DNA of 64,000 bases, from NCBI RefSeq assembly GCF_900176505.1, contig NZ_FWYB01000002.1:769237-833236 (forward strand). Reading direction: 5' to 3'. The notes below the pieces were generated by a model. That model did no database searches, was not told the DNA's origin, and was given only the letters and a program-made list of their open reading frames with translations. The DNA comes from Pedobacter nyackensis. GTDB taxonomy: Bacteria > Bacteroidota > Bacteroidia > Sphingobacteriales > Sphingobacteriaceae. Each line of letters opens with the position of its first letter. Position 1 is the first letter of the stretch. The translations under genes were made by a program, and so were the position numbers. Below are positions 36,192 to 44,929 of the stretch, piece after piece.

Positions 36192-38780
36192 TTAAGCCAG
36201 GTTTCGACCTGCATTTACAATGCCGTATACCGTTCTTATAGCCAGCTTTTCGTAAGATTGCTGCTCTTCATCCGTGATTTTAGATTGCAATAACTCTAAT
36301 GCATAGTGCTGAATGAGTACCAAAGGGAGAACAATTTTCTCTCTCACTGCAATAGAGCTCTTCTCAACCGGGTAATTCTCCATTAAGGTCTCATGGCCCG
36401 ATAGCTTTAAAAGCATGCGCTTAGAGAGCTCAAATTCGTCATTTAGCATTTTCCAGAAAGCGCCGTACTCTTTATCATTAGCAAAGTGAGCAGTAATGGA
36501 GAAATCTGACTTACTCATCGACATCATACAGTTGTCGATGATCGTTTTGAAATACCCCGATTCCTGGTAGGTCTTCACCACTTTATCCCAGTTGCCCTCT
36601 GTTTCCTGATTCTTTAAGGCCGTTCCCATTCCGTAAAATCCGGGAATGTTTTGTTTTAACTGGCTCCATGCCGTTACAAAGCTGATTGCGCGCAGGTCTT
36701 CCAATTTCAATGATCCCCCCGAATTACGTTTAACAGGACGGCTGCTAATTGTAATTTTAGACAGCAAAGTTAATGGCGAGAATTTCTCCAGATAGCTTAA
36801 AAATAATGGATGCTGGCGTAAAGCAAGGAAGGATTCGTAACTGTCTTTCGCCATTACATCCAGCAGACTTTTGTGTAGGGGGTCGAGTAGGATATTATGC
36901 ACTTCTTTGACTCCGGCAGATATCCCGGCATTGATCAGTTGTTCAATGTTAAATTCAGCACTGTCGATCGACCCATACTGTGAACTAATCGTTTGCCCTT
37001 GTACAGTCAATTGGATGTTCTTGTTGGCAATTTCTTTCCCCATAGAAGCATAGAAACGGTGTGTTTTACCACCGCCACGTGAAGGTGGTCCACCGCGACC
37101 ATCAAAGAATGCCAGTTGTATATTGTGTTGATTAGCGGTGCCTGTCAGCGCAACTTTGGCGTTAAAAATAGACCAGTTGGCCATTAAATAACCACCATCT
37201 TTAGTGCTATCCGAGAAGCCCAGCATGATGTGCTGCTTGTTGCCGCGTCTCTTTAGGTGTTCTTTGTAAAATGGATGTGAATACAGCGTATGCATGATTT
37301 CTGCAGCATCTGCAAGGTCATGTACAGTTTCAAACAAAGGAACAAAGTCTATCGTCAGGTTTTCTTCTTCCCATCCGTTCCAAAGGAAAAGTTCAATCAG
37401 TTGCAGGATATCACTTGCCTGTTGGCAATTGCTGATGATGAAACGATGGCAGGCAAGTTCTCCATTACTTTCCTGGATCTGTTTTAGTTCTGAGATCGTT
37501 TGCAAAGTGTCATCAATCAAAGCATTTGAGTGCGATGTATCACTTAATTTAGCGCTTTTGAACGAAAGGTTTTTGATTTTCTCTGCTTCAGTGAGGGAAT
37601 CATAATCTTCCGGGAACAAGGATACAATAGGTTTGCTCTGACGACAAAAAGCATGCACATCCCTTAGTACTCTACTGTCTTGTCTGATATCCAGCGAAGC
37701 AAAATGGCAACCGTAAAGCTCTACTTTACGGATCAGATCTGTAACCAGGTCGGCAAACAGACCGTCATGGTCATCATTCAGTGTTGTCGCAATCTTATTA
37801 AGGTTCTCGATTAAGAAACTGGAAATATTTTCCATCTTGATATTAGGATCGAACGCATTTTTGTACAATACATCCTGTACAATGGCAATGGTATCCTCAA
37901 CCCCTCTAAAGGTGATGCGTCGTTTCAAGCTTCTGAAGTCGCGGTAATAGCATCTGAACAAGATTTGGCGTAGCATTTTGGATACCTGTACCGTTGAATC
38001 GGCGTGTACATTCGGATTACCATCTCTATCACCACCCGGCCAAAAGCCTAGTTCAATGATTTTTTTCGACTGCAGGTTATAATCATTCAGACTTTTATCA
38101 ACTTCCGACTGGATGTTGGCTGCTGCAAAGTAAAATACGTTTTCCAGATACCATGCAAGGCTCAGAGCTTCATCCACGGGTGTAGGCGATTTCTTGTTAA
38201 AGAAAGGCGTTTTACCCAATTGCTGTAGTAAAAGATTAATGCTTGATATGTCGTTTGTTTTAATGGCTGTGGTCAAATCTGTAATGATAGAAAGAACACT
38301 GCCCGGATAAAATTGTGTTGGATGCGCAGTTAATACCAGGCGCAAAGAGAACTCCTCAATCAGTTTCTCAATTTTATCATTAAGTGATTTATTGTCAACT
38401 CCTTTTTTCAGATAAGATAACAAGGCGTTATGTTCATCTGCGGCATTTAATTTATTGAAAGATGCATCCTCGACGGCGTCAAAAAGTACCACCTGACGCT
38501 CTATGTATTGGATAAACCGGAACAAAAGATCTACGACGTCCTTCTTCGTATGCTTTTGGGTATACTTCTTAAAGAAAACATTAATAATCTCTGCGGGAGT
38601 ATCATGATTGTTTACTCCATCTTCACAGTATTTAATAAAAAGGGGTAGTAAAGTACCGGTATCTTTAATCTTGTAAAACGGAAGGGTAAGGAAAAGACTG
38701 TTATAAAGTTCGAACCGGGATACGACTTCATTGTTAAAAATAGACTCTCTCTGACCTTTTGCGCGTAGTTTTTGCATCAT
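36192..38780 (-). CDS. ppc: Phosphoenolpyruvate carboxylase
   Basis: Carboxylates PEP to oxaloacetate to replenish the TCA cycle. It has 862 residues, close to the family norm. Catalytic segments: H153 in TAHPTQ, GFWPGGDRDGNP, LGFSDSTKDGGYL and FFDGRGGPPSRGGG (flexible loop). The C-terminus ends in NAGRNLA in place of the usual NTG-type terminus, so it ends with Ala. Two adjacent ATGs are possible starts. Confidence 0.96.
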   Translation of the reverse strand: MMQKLRAKGQRESIFNNEVVSRFELYNSLFLTLPFYKIKDTGTLLPLFIKYCEDGVNNHDTPAEIINVFFKKYTQKHTKKDVVDLLFRFIQYIERQVVLFDAVEDASFNKLNAADEHNALLSYLKKGVDNKSLNDKIEKLIEEFSLRLVLTAHPTQFYPGSVLSIITDLTTAIKTNDISSINLLLQQLGKTPFFNKKSPTPVDEALSLAWYLENVFYFAAANIQSEVDKSLNDYNLQSKKIIELGFWPGGDRDGNPNVHADSTVQVSKMLRQILFRCYYRDFRSLKRRITFRGVEDTIAIVQDVLYKNAFDPNIKMENISSFLIENLNKIATTLNDDHDGLFADLVTDLIRKVELYGCHFASLDIRQDSRVLRDVHAFCRQSKPIVSLFPEDYDSLTEAEKIKNLSFKSAKLSDTSHSNALIDDTLQTISELKQIQESNGELACHRFIISNCQQASDILQLIELFLWNGWEEENLTIDFVPLFETVHDLADAAEIMHTLYSHPFYKEHLKRRGNKQHIMLGFSDSTKDGGYLMANWSIFNAKVALTGTANQHNIQLAFFDGRGGPPSRGGGKTHRFYASMGKEIANKNIQLTVQGQTISSQYGSIDSAEFNIEQLINAGISAGVKEVHNILLDPLHKSLLDVMAKDSYESFLALRQHPLFLSYLEKFSPLTLLSKITISSRPVKRNSGGSLKLEDLRAISFVTAWSQLKQNIPGFYGMGTALKNQETEGNWDKVVKTYQESGYFKTIIDNCMMSMSKSDFSITAHFANDKEYGAFWKMLNDEFELSKRMLLKLSGHETLMENYPVEKSSIAVREKIVLPLVLIQHYALELLQSKITDEEQQSYEKLAIRTVYGIVNAGRNLA

Positions 38781-38855
38781 AGTTTAAAGGAAAAAATTCG
38801 CGCTTAATCTAGCAAAAATGATCCGAAAAACGGCCTTTGGAGGTAATTAAATTAT

Positions 38856-38886
38856 TTTGATTTTTTAGTCAAAATTTTTAACTTAG
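38856..38886 (+). promoter_or_regulatory. Candidate promoter of the intergenic transcript
   Basis: TTTG (38856-38859), 19 nt, TAACTTAG (38879-38886): one base off TAnnTTTG, with ideal spacing. Its start would fall near 38891, immediately before the first hairpin. Confidence 0.45.
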
Positions 38887-38889
38887 ATG

Positions 38890-39013
38890 CATAGAGATTA
38901 AACAAATCTCTAAAGGAATATACATGTTTAGCGGAGACGCTAGAGGTTGTATGAATTAATTGTTATTTTTTTGGGGTAAAAACGGCTGTTGGGATGTCCT
39001 AACAGCCGTTTTT
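38890..39013 (+). ncRNA. Candidate small structured RNA or attenuating leader (about 124 nt)
   Basis: Structure read from sequence: stem AGAGATT/AATCTCT (38893-38899, 38905-38911); stem TAGCG/CGCTA closing a GAGA tetraloop of GNRA type (38929-38942); and a terminator stem at 38978-39013. A Bacteroidetes-like promoter lies directly upstream. An 11-codon frame (ATG 38924 to TAA 38959) with AAAGGA six bases before it lies within, so a leader peptide is possible. Nothing else on the plus strand precedes the terminator, which otherwise has no gene to serve. Known family: none recognised. Confidence 0.45.
38978..39013 (+). terminator. Orphan terminator hairpin
   Basis: AAAAACGGCTGTT (38978-38990) pairs perfectly with AACAGCCGTTTTT (39001-39013) around a 10-nt loop that can itself pair GGA with TCC; TTTATTT-type U-tract. 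It lies between two divergently transcribed genes, so it terminates neither. Confidence 0.8.
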
Positions 39014-39324
39014 ATTTAATGCAGATCTGTCGGTACAGCGACATTCTTTTTGAATTTCTGTAAAACCCCCTCTTTTGATCCAAAAATAATAATTGATCCT
39101 CGCTATGTTGGCGGAAGATTCTTTAGCGATTTGACGGGTAGAGGTTGCATCATAACCCAATTGTCTATTTTTTCCATTTCAAAATTTGTGCGACACCACT
39201 AATCAATCGATTGATTAACTGCTTTAGAAATCTGTACTTATTTTTAATAATTGACAAATTGCTGGCAAAGCTTTGTTATTTTTATAAAAGACCAAATAGA
39301 TTTTTAACCTTAAAAGGAAATTCT

Positions 39325-41841
39325 ATGCTGATGAAACAGAAGGTTTTATGTGTTTGGTGCACTTGTTTTTTAGGCCTGATCTTACTTTCACTTCATGCAT
39401 TGTCCCAGGATTTGAATCCCGGGAGCTCATGGATCAGAATAAACCTTATGGGCTATCAGCCACAATCAGTGAAAGTGGCTGTTTGGGTAAGCAAGGAGAA
39501 AAAAGAACAGCCAGAAAAGTTTGATATTATAGAAATGGGAACAGGGAAAGTGGTGTACAGTTCCCGAAACGTGAAGCCTTTTGGTGCTTATGGGCCTTTT
39601 AAAACATCCTGCAGGTTGAACTTTAGTGATTTCAAAGATGCCGGTCGTTACTTTATTAAGGTAGGGAATACGCTATCACCTGAAGTGATCATTAACAAAA
39701 ATGTTTATCAGCATACTGCTGATTTTGCTTTGCGGTATATGCGGCAGCAGCGAAGCGGTTTTAATCCTTACTTAAAAGATAGTTGCCATACAGAGGATGG
39801 ATATACCATGTACGGACCTATGCCTGATAGTACAGTTATTGATGTAAGTGGGGGCTGGCATGATGCTTCGGATTATTTGCAATATGCTACAACATCCGCA
39901 AATGCGACTTACCATTTACTTGCTGCATACCGCGATTTCCCGCAGGTTTTTTCGGATCAGTACCAGACAAATGGACTGGAAGGTAAAAATGGTAGAGCAG
40001 ATGTTTTGGATGAAGCGAATTGGGGCTTACAATGGTTATTGAAGATGCACCCGAAGAAAGACTGGCTGTTTAATCAAATTGCCGACGATCGGGATCATAA
40101 GGGCTTGCGATTGCCTACAAAGGATGATGTGGATTATGGCAAAGGGAAGAAGCGGCCGGTTTATTTTGCAAACGGTAAGCCCCAGGGATTAGGAAAATAT
40201 CAAAGCCGGGCGACCGGGACGGCTTCCATTGCCGGGAAGTTTAGCAGTGCTTTCGCGCTGGGTAGCAGGATCTTTAGTACGGATGCTCCTTATGCGCACT
40301 TACTTCAAAGCAAATCTAAATCGGCGTATGCGTTTGGATTAAAACAGCCTGGTGTACAGCAAACGGCACCTAATAGGGCGCCATATTTTTATGAAGAAGA
40401 CAACTGGACCGATGATATGGAGTTGGCTGCGGCCGAGCTTTACCAAATGACGGGGGGGAAGAAATTTCTAACGCAAGCTGCAGGATATGCCGCGCAAGAG
40501 CCTGTAACGCCATGGATGGGCGCTGATACGGCAAGGCATTACCAATGGTACCCATTTCACAATTTTGGGCACTATGAAATCGCAAAAACAAAAGACAAAT
40601 TGATTTTAAAAAATGCGCTGACTTATTATAAAGAGGGGCTGGACAAAGTTTGGCAAAGGGCAAAACAGAACGCTTTTTATAGAGGAGTTCCATTTATCTG
40701 GTGCTCAAATAATCTAACGGCTTCGTTTGTCATTCAGAGTTACCTTTATCATAAGGAAAGTGGTGACAACAGCTATGAGGAGCTCGCTCAGGCAAATTTC
40801 GACTGGCTATTTGGCTGCAATCCCTGGGGCACCGCTATGGTTTACGGTTTACCTGCTGCGGGAGATACCCCGCAGGATCCACATTCAGCATTTACCCATT
40901 TATTCAAATATCCTATAGATGGGGGGCTCGTTGATGGCCCGGTTTATGGAAGTATTTATAAAAATCTTATTGGCATCACCTTGTACCAACCGGATGAGTA
41001 TGCCGAATTTCAGTCGGATCTGGTCGTCTACCACGATGATTTTGGTGATTACAGTACCAATGAGCCTACAATGGATGGAACGGCTTCATTGGTCTATTTA
41101 CTCGCCGCTTATGATAGCAGGGCTAACGCAGAACCAGCTCAGTTTCAAAAGGACCATGGAGCGATCATCAGAGGGAAAACCAATGAAAAAAAGATGGCGT
41201 TGATGTTCACCGGCCATGAATATGCCGATGGTATACCACAAATCAATAAAACGCTAAATAAGCATGGAATAAAGGGATCTTTCTTTTTTACAGGCGATTT
41301 TTACAACAACCCTCAATTCAACCCGTTTATAAAATCGCTAAAAACCAGTAATCACTATTTGGGTGCACACTCTAACAAGCATCTGCTGTATTGTGACTGG
41401 ACGAAACGGGATAGTTTATTGGTGACAAAGACAGCCTTTCAGGCCGATTTAGATGCTAATTATGATGCGATGAAAAGGTTTGGCATTGAAAAGAAGAATG
41501 CCCCTTTGTTTTTGCCTCCGTTTGAATGGTATAATGAAAGCGTTGCAACCTGGACTGCCGACGCAGGATTAACGCTGATTAATTATACACCTGGTACGCG
41601 TTCCAATGCGGACTATACTTACCCTGAGATGGGAAAGCGCTATGTTGGAAGTGAGGAGATCTACCAGTCTATTGTTGATCGGGAAGCTAAGGAAGGGTTG
41701 AACGGTTTTTTGTTACTGCTTCATGCAGGCACTGATCCCAGGCGAGTGGATAAATTTTACAATAAATTGGACGAATTGATCATTTATTTAAAGAAAAAGG
41801 GCTATAATTTGGTAACGGTTAATGATTTGCTTGGGAAATAA
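39325..41841 (+). CDS. Secreted glycoside hydrolase family 9 protein with C-terminal CE4-like domain
   Basis: 838 residues. The signal peptide covers about 1-28. An N-terminal CelD_N-type Ig-like domain (33-125) is followed by the GH9 (alpha/alpha)6 catalytic domain (about 130-605), with the catalytic Asp region GGWHDASDY (176-184) and the acid region DYSTNEPTMDG near the end. A NodB/polysaccharide-deacetylase-like domain (about 622-838) comes last. In it the HxxxH zinc pair is kept (HSNKH, 682-686), but the usual TFDDG is replaced by FTGHEYADG, so deacetylase activity is uncertain. GH9 enzymes cut cellulose or other beta-glucans. The frame is open back to 39145, but ATG 39325 has AAAAGGA seven bases upstream and starts the signal peptide. 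Confidence 0.9.
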   Translation: MLMKQKVLCVWCTCFLGLILLSLHALSQDLNPGSSWIRINLMGYQPQSVKVAVWVSKEKKEQPEKFDIIEMGTGKVVYSSRNVKPFGAYGPFKTSCRLNFSDFKDAGRYFIKVGNTLSPEVIINKNVYQHTADFALRYMRQQRSGFNPYLKDSCHTEDGYTMYGPMPDSTVIDVSGGWHDASDYLQYATTSANATYHLLAAYRDFPQVFSDQYQTNGLEGKNGRADVLDEANWGLQWLLKMHPKKDWLFNQIADDRDHKGLRLPTKDDVDYGKGKKRPVYFANGKPQGLGKYQSRATGTASIAGKFSSAFALGSRIFSTDAPYAHLLQSKSKSAYAFGLKQPGVQQTAPNRAPYFYEEDNWTDDMELAAAELYQMTGGKKFLTQAAGYAAQEPVTPWMGADTARHYQWYPFHNFGHYEIAKTKDKLILKNALTYYKEGLDKVWQRAKQNAFYRGVPFIWCSNNLTASFVIQSYLYHKESGDNSYEELAQANFDWLFGCNPWGTAMVYGLPAAGDTPQDPHSAFTHLFKYPIDGGLVDGPVYGSIYKNLIGITLYQPDEYAEFQSDLVVYHDDFGDYSTNEPTMDGTASLVYLLAAYDSRANAEPAQFQKDHGAIIRGKTNEKKMALMFTGHEYADGIPQINKTLNKHGIKGSFFFTGDFYNNPQFNPFIKSLKTSNHYLGAHSNKHLLYCDWTKRDSLLVTKTAFQADLDANYDAMKRFGIEKKNAPLFLPPFEWYNESVATWTADAGLTLINYTPGTRSNADYTYPEMGKRYVGSEEIYQSIVDREAKEGLNGFLLLLHAGTDPRRVDKFYNKLDELIIYLKKKGYNLVTVNDLLGK

Positions 41842-41850
41842 GAGGCAATA

Positions 41851-41883
41851 TTTGTATTCGGATAAAATAAATCAATATCTTTG
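41851..41883 (+). promoter_or_regulatory. Promoter of the small membrane-protein gene
   Basis: TTTG (41851-41854), 21 nt, TATCTTTG (41876-41883); leader about 13-19 nt to ATG 41903. Confidence 0.6.
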
Positions 41884-41902
41884 GGGCCTAAGAATTAGTA
41901 TA

Positions 41903-42085
41903 ATGATTAAAGAAGAAAACAACAATAGTTTAGACTGGGTTTATTATGTTTTAGGCCTGTTTTTTGGTATTTTAACTGCTGTAATTACAACAGGTAGCTT
42001 TGGCGGTGCTATATTAGGTGGAATTATCGGATTTATATTTGGCGCGATTTTCTTGAACGGAATAGTTAAAGGACGCCAATATTAG
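41903..42085 (+). CDS. Small glycine-rich membrane protein
   Basis: 60 residues with two close hydrophobic segments (about 11-30 and 33-53), the second with GxxxG-like repeats (GSFGGAILGGIIGFIFG), resembling glycine-zipper membrane proteins. No family recognised. The frame is open further upstream into the GH9 gene, but the promoter at 41851-41883 makes ATG 41903 the start. Confidence 0.65.
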   Translation: MIKEENNNSLDWVYYVLGLFFGILTAVITTGSFGGAILGGIIGFIFGAIFLNGIVKGRQY

Positions 42086-42119
42086 GCCTTAAATGGCATT
42101 GTTTTAAAGGACTTCTTTA

Positions 42120-42674
42120 ATGAAAAGATTAAGTTTTATTGCTGTATTTGCAATGTTTACCTTTGCGGTTGAAGCACAGGAACCAAAATTTGCTCCTGTT
42201 GATGCCAGTCCTGCGGATATTGTATATTATCCATTAAATGTAGCGAAAGCTAAGGATGCTGCAACTCCATCCATAAAGGTAGTTTACTCGCGCCCAACTA
42301 AAAAAGGACGTGATATATTTGGTGTGCTGGAACAGTATGGCAAAGTATGGCGTGTTGGCGCTAATGAATGTACCGAGGTTAAGTTTTTTAAAGGCGTGCG
42401 CATTGGCGGGAAATCCATTAAACCAGGTTCTTATAGCTTGTTTGCTATCCCGAATAAGGATAAATGGACATTGATCGTTAATAAGCAAACCGATCGTTGG
42501 GGTGCTTTTACCTACGATGAAAAGAAAGATGTAATTCGGGTTGACGTACCGGTAAAAACGTTGGACAAACCAGTTGAGTCCTTCTCTGTTACTTTTACGG
42601 AACAGCCGAAGGGGGCCAATTTGGTTATGGCCTGGGACAAGACTTTAGTCGAACTTCCAATCGAAATAAAATAG
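42120..42674 (+). CDS. DUF2911 family exported protein
   Basis: 184 residues with a signal peptide (1-about 19). The body is the DUF2911 domain, seen in SIKVVYSRPTKKGRDIFG, YGKVWRVGANECTEVKF and KPGSYSLFAIPNKDKWTLI. This beta-rich family is common in Bacteroidetes; its function is unknown. It follows the small membrane protein by 34 bases. Confidence 0.9.
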   Translation: MKRLSFIAVFAMFTFAVEAQEPKFAPVDASPADIVYYPLNVAKAKDAATPSIKVVYSRPTKKGRDIFGVLEQYGKVWRVGANECTEVKFFKGVRIGGKSIKPGSYSLFAIPNKDKWTLIVNKQTDRWGAFTYDEKKDVIRVDVPVKTLDKPVESFSVTFTEQPKGANLVMAWDKTLVELPIEIK

Positions 42675-42708
42675 TCGTTGCGGCGGTTTAATTACCGCCC
42701 GCGATGGA

Positions 42709-42731
42709 AATAAGCCCGATCAGGGCTTATT
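42709..42731. terminator. Hairpin between convergent DUF2911 and thioesterase genes
   Basis: AATAAGCCC/GGGCTTATT, a 9-bp stem with a 5-nt loop that contains the thioesterase stop codon. A second hairpin, GGCGGT/ACCGCC (42682-42699), lies before it. T tracts are short, so it is a moderate terminator. Confidence 0.5.
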
Positions 42732-43145
42732 ATTGATGACTGCTACAGTAAGTCTGCTGATACAGCTCATTTTTCCTCTATCATTGTAGATTTTGATTTC
42801 CCAGACGTGGGTTTTTGCGCCAATATGTAACGGTTTACATACGCCTGTTACCAGACCAGATTTAACGGGTCTGAGGTGATTTGCATTAACTTCAAGTCCA
42901 ACGGCCTGATACTTTCCCGGGTCAATACACATATACGAGGCTACGCTTCCCAGTGTTTCTGCCAGTACAACTGAAGCTCCGCCATGCAGAATGCCTGCAG
43001 GTTGATGTGTGCGCTCGTCAACAGGCATCGTCGCCGTAAGAGAATCTTCTCCAACCTCAGTAAATTTTATATCAAGGAAGGCGCCCATATGATTCGAGGG
43101 GCGGTCATTAAGCTGCTCAGGACTGAATTCGGTAAACCAGATCAT
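42720..43145 (-). CDS. Hot-dog fold acyl-CoA thioesterase (PaaI/YdiI type)
   Basis: 141 residues. The hot-dog signature GILHGGASVVLAETLGS carries the catalytic Glu and the HGG motif; substrate-loop residues DERTHQPAG precede it. Members hydrolyse aryl- or acyl-CoA, including DHNA-CoA in menaquinone synthesis; the substrate here is not determined. Its start overlaps the DinB gene stop by four bases. Confidence 0.9.
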   Translation of the reverse strand: MIWFTEFSPEQLNDRPSNHMGAFLDIKFTEVGEDSLTATMPVDERTHQPAGILHGGASVVLAETLGSVASYMCIDPGKYQAVGLEVNANHLRPVKSGLVTGVCKPLHIGAKTHVWEIKIYNDRGKMSCISRLTVAVINNKP

Positions 43146-43645
43146 AAATAGCGACTTTTGATAATTTGAGTATGATGAATAACATGACCCGCGATCACAA
43201 AGAGCAGCGCTCTTACAGTAATCTGTCTTTCAGATGCCGTTCCGCTTCTGTCTAAGTCTTTTTCTGACAGAGAGTTGAATAAAAACATGTTCGCCTTTCT
43301 GAGTAAGGTAAACTCCTCTGAAAAGCTAAGTAAACTTCTATCTTGAAAATGTGCATTGGCCACATACTCGTCTTCATCAAAGCCTGGAAGGGCATGATTT
43401 TCTGCTCTCGCAAAACAGGTTAAACGATAAGCAAGGATACGTTCGGTATCGATGATATGGCCAATAAGTTGCTTAATTGTCCATTTATCAGGGGCATAAG
43501 CATAATCGGCTTTTTCAACCAGATCGTTTATAAAATCCGGAAACTCGGAGGCCTGCCTATTCAATAAATTCAATACATCTCCTTCAACAAGGCTGATGTA
43601 TTGTTCAGCCCATACTGGGTACTCATGTGTTTGAGGTCGGTTCAT
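43142..43645 (-). CDS. DinB family protein
   Basis: 167 residues of the four-helix DinB/YfiT fold. The metal-type His residues are in IGHIIDTERILAYR and GHVIHHTQII. Family members include thiol transferases and damage-inducible proteins; substrate unknown. It overlaps the histidine-kinase gene by 23 bases at its start and the thioesterase gene by four at its end, so all three are one transcript. Confidence 0.87.
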   Translation of the reverse strand: MNRPQTHEYPVWAEQYISLVEGDVLNLLNRQASEFPDFINDLVEKADYAYAPDKWTIKQLIGHIIDTERILAYRLTCFARAENHALPGFDEDEYVANAHFQDRSLLSFSEEFTLLRKANMFLFNSLSEKDLDRSGTASERQITVRALLFVIAGHVIHHTQIIKSRYL

Positions 43646-44855
43646 AAGTGATGCTGCTTTTTAAAATGATACGAAAGGTTGTGCCTTTGCCAAGTTCAGA
43701 GTCCTTGACGAAAATTTGGCCATTATGGTAGTTCTCAATGATTCTTTTGGTTAAAGACAAGCCCAGGCCCCAGCCACGTTTACGTGTGGTATATCCCGGT
43801 TGGAAAACCGCGTCAAATTTTGAGCGGGCAATCCCTTTTCCCGTGTCGGTCACATCTATAAAAACCTCTTCTTTTGCCAGATTTTCAATGATGTTTATGG
43901 TAATATCCCCTTCATTTTCAATGGCATTTGCAGCATTCTTGAGCAGGTTTTCTATCACCCAGTCAAATAATGGGACATTTAGCAATGCACGAACCTGTTC
44001 GTCTCCCGTAATCTTAAAATTGATCTTATCGGAAGTGCGCAGTTTGAAGTATTCTACGAAATTATGAATCACCGTATAAACCACATGATCTACCACGATA
44101 GGCTTGGATCCTATTTTAGAAAAGCGGTCGGTAATAACCTCCAGTCGCTTGATGTCGTTTTCCATCTCGGCAATTAATGGATCATCCTCGGCATCAAATC
44201 TTGATTTGATTAGTTCTACCCAAGCCATCAGCGATGATATTGGAGTCCCAAGCTGATGTGCTGTTTCTTTGGCCATACCTACCCATACCTGGTCCTGCTC
44301 TGCTTTTCGGGCCGAACTGAAGGCTACATATGCGGTAAGTAAAAATAGCGCAATTACACCTAGCTGGATGTAGGGGAAATAACGGAGCTGTGTTAATGTG
44401 GCCGAATCTTTATAGTAAATGTACCATCGGGTTCCATCCAGTCCTATAATTGGTGTTGGTGGATGCTGCTTTTTCATTTTCCGGAGTTCCCGGGAAAAAT
44501 AGCCCGGATCGTAAGTCTTGTTAGGCTGCTTTTCTACCTCATAATTGGTTTTGGTAGAGTCGAGCCCCTGATAGGAGAGAATTGCCCCTTCCGAATCAAT
44601 CATGATAACCGGCAGTTTTGTATTGGTACGAATCAGGTCTATTAAGCTGGTATACCTGTCGTCATCGTACATGGCCAGCGACTGCTCAGTTACTTTTACA
44701 TATAGTTGAAACTGAAGTTGTTCTTCGCGTTCCATTTTTTTTACAAAGAAGTCGCTGTAAAAAACTGAAGCAGTGCCGATAACGATGGCAAAGATTAATA
44801 AAAAGAATTTCCAGCGTCGTTTTTTCTCGTATGGATTCATAGGTTGTGATGGCAA
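43623..44855 (-). CDS. Membrane sensor histidine kinase
   Basis: 410 residues with transmembrane segments at about 15-34 and 172-192 flanking an extracytoplasmic sensor region. The phospho-acceptor His is in ETAHQLGTPISSL, the HQLGTP form common in Bacteroidetes kinases. The ATPase domain has NLLKNAANAIEN (N box), DTGKGIAR (G1) and GWGLGLSLTKRI. No response regulator gene is adjacent, so its partner is elsewhere. Confidence 0.93.
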   Translation of the reverse strand: MPSQPMNPYEKKRRWKFFLLIFAIVIGTASVFYSDFFVKKMEREEQLQFQLYVKVTEQSLAMYDDDRYTSLIDLIRTNTKLPVIMIDSEGAILSYQGLDSTKTNYEVEKQPNKTYDPGYFSRELRKMKKQHPPTPIIGLDGTRWYIYYKDSATLTQLRYFPYIQLGVIALFLLTAYVAFSSARKAEQDQVWVGMAKETAHQLGTPISSLMAWVELIKSRFDAEDDPLIAEMENDIKRLEVITDRFSKIGSKPIVVDHVVYTVIHNFVEYFKLRTSDKINFKITGDEQVRALLNVPLFDWVIENLLKNAANAIENEGDITINIIENLAKEEVFIDVTDTGKGIARSKFDAVFQPGYTTRKRGWGLGLSLTKRIIENYHNGQIFVKDSELGKGTTFRIILKSSITYEPTSNT

Positions 44856-44929
44856 ATTACAAAATACGATTCAAAAATGTATCAATAGAACGGTAACGCG
44901 TTAAAAAATATATCTTTGTAATTCGTAAT

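Larger units (their letters stand above)
38781..39324 (+). other. 544-base intergenic region between ppc and the GH9 gene
   Basis: Lies between two divergent genes. It contains, in order on the plus strand, a promoter-like pair, several hairpins, an 11-codon frame, a strong terminator hairpin, and a second copy of a short element (39122-39152). Nothing else coding was found in 39014-39324. Confidence 0.6.

Noticed and set aside
39145..39324. Upstream extension of the GH9 reading frame
   Set aside because: It would put a 60-residue non-signal-like segment before the signal peptide, and the purine-rich AAAAGGA marks the ATG at 39325.
42682..42699. GGCGGT/ACCGCC hairpin as an independent terminator
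   Set aside because: No T tract follows it; probably auxiliary to the hairpin at 42709-42731.
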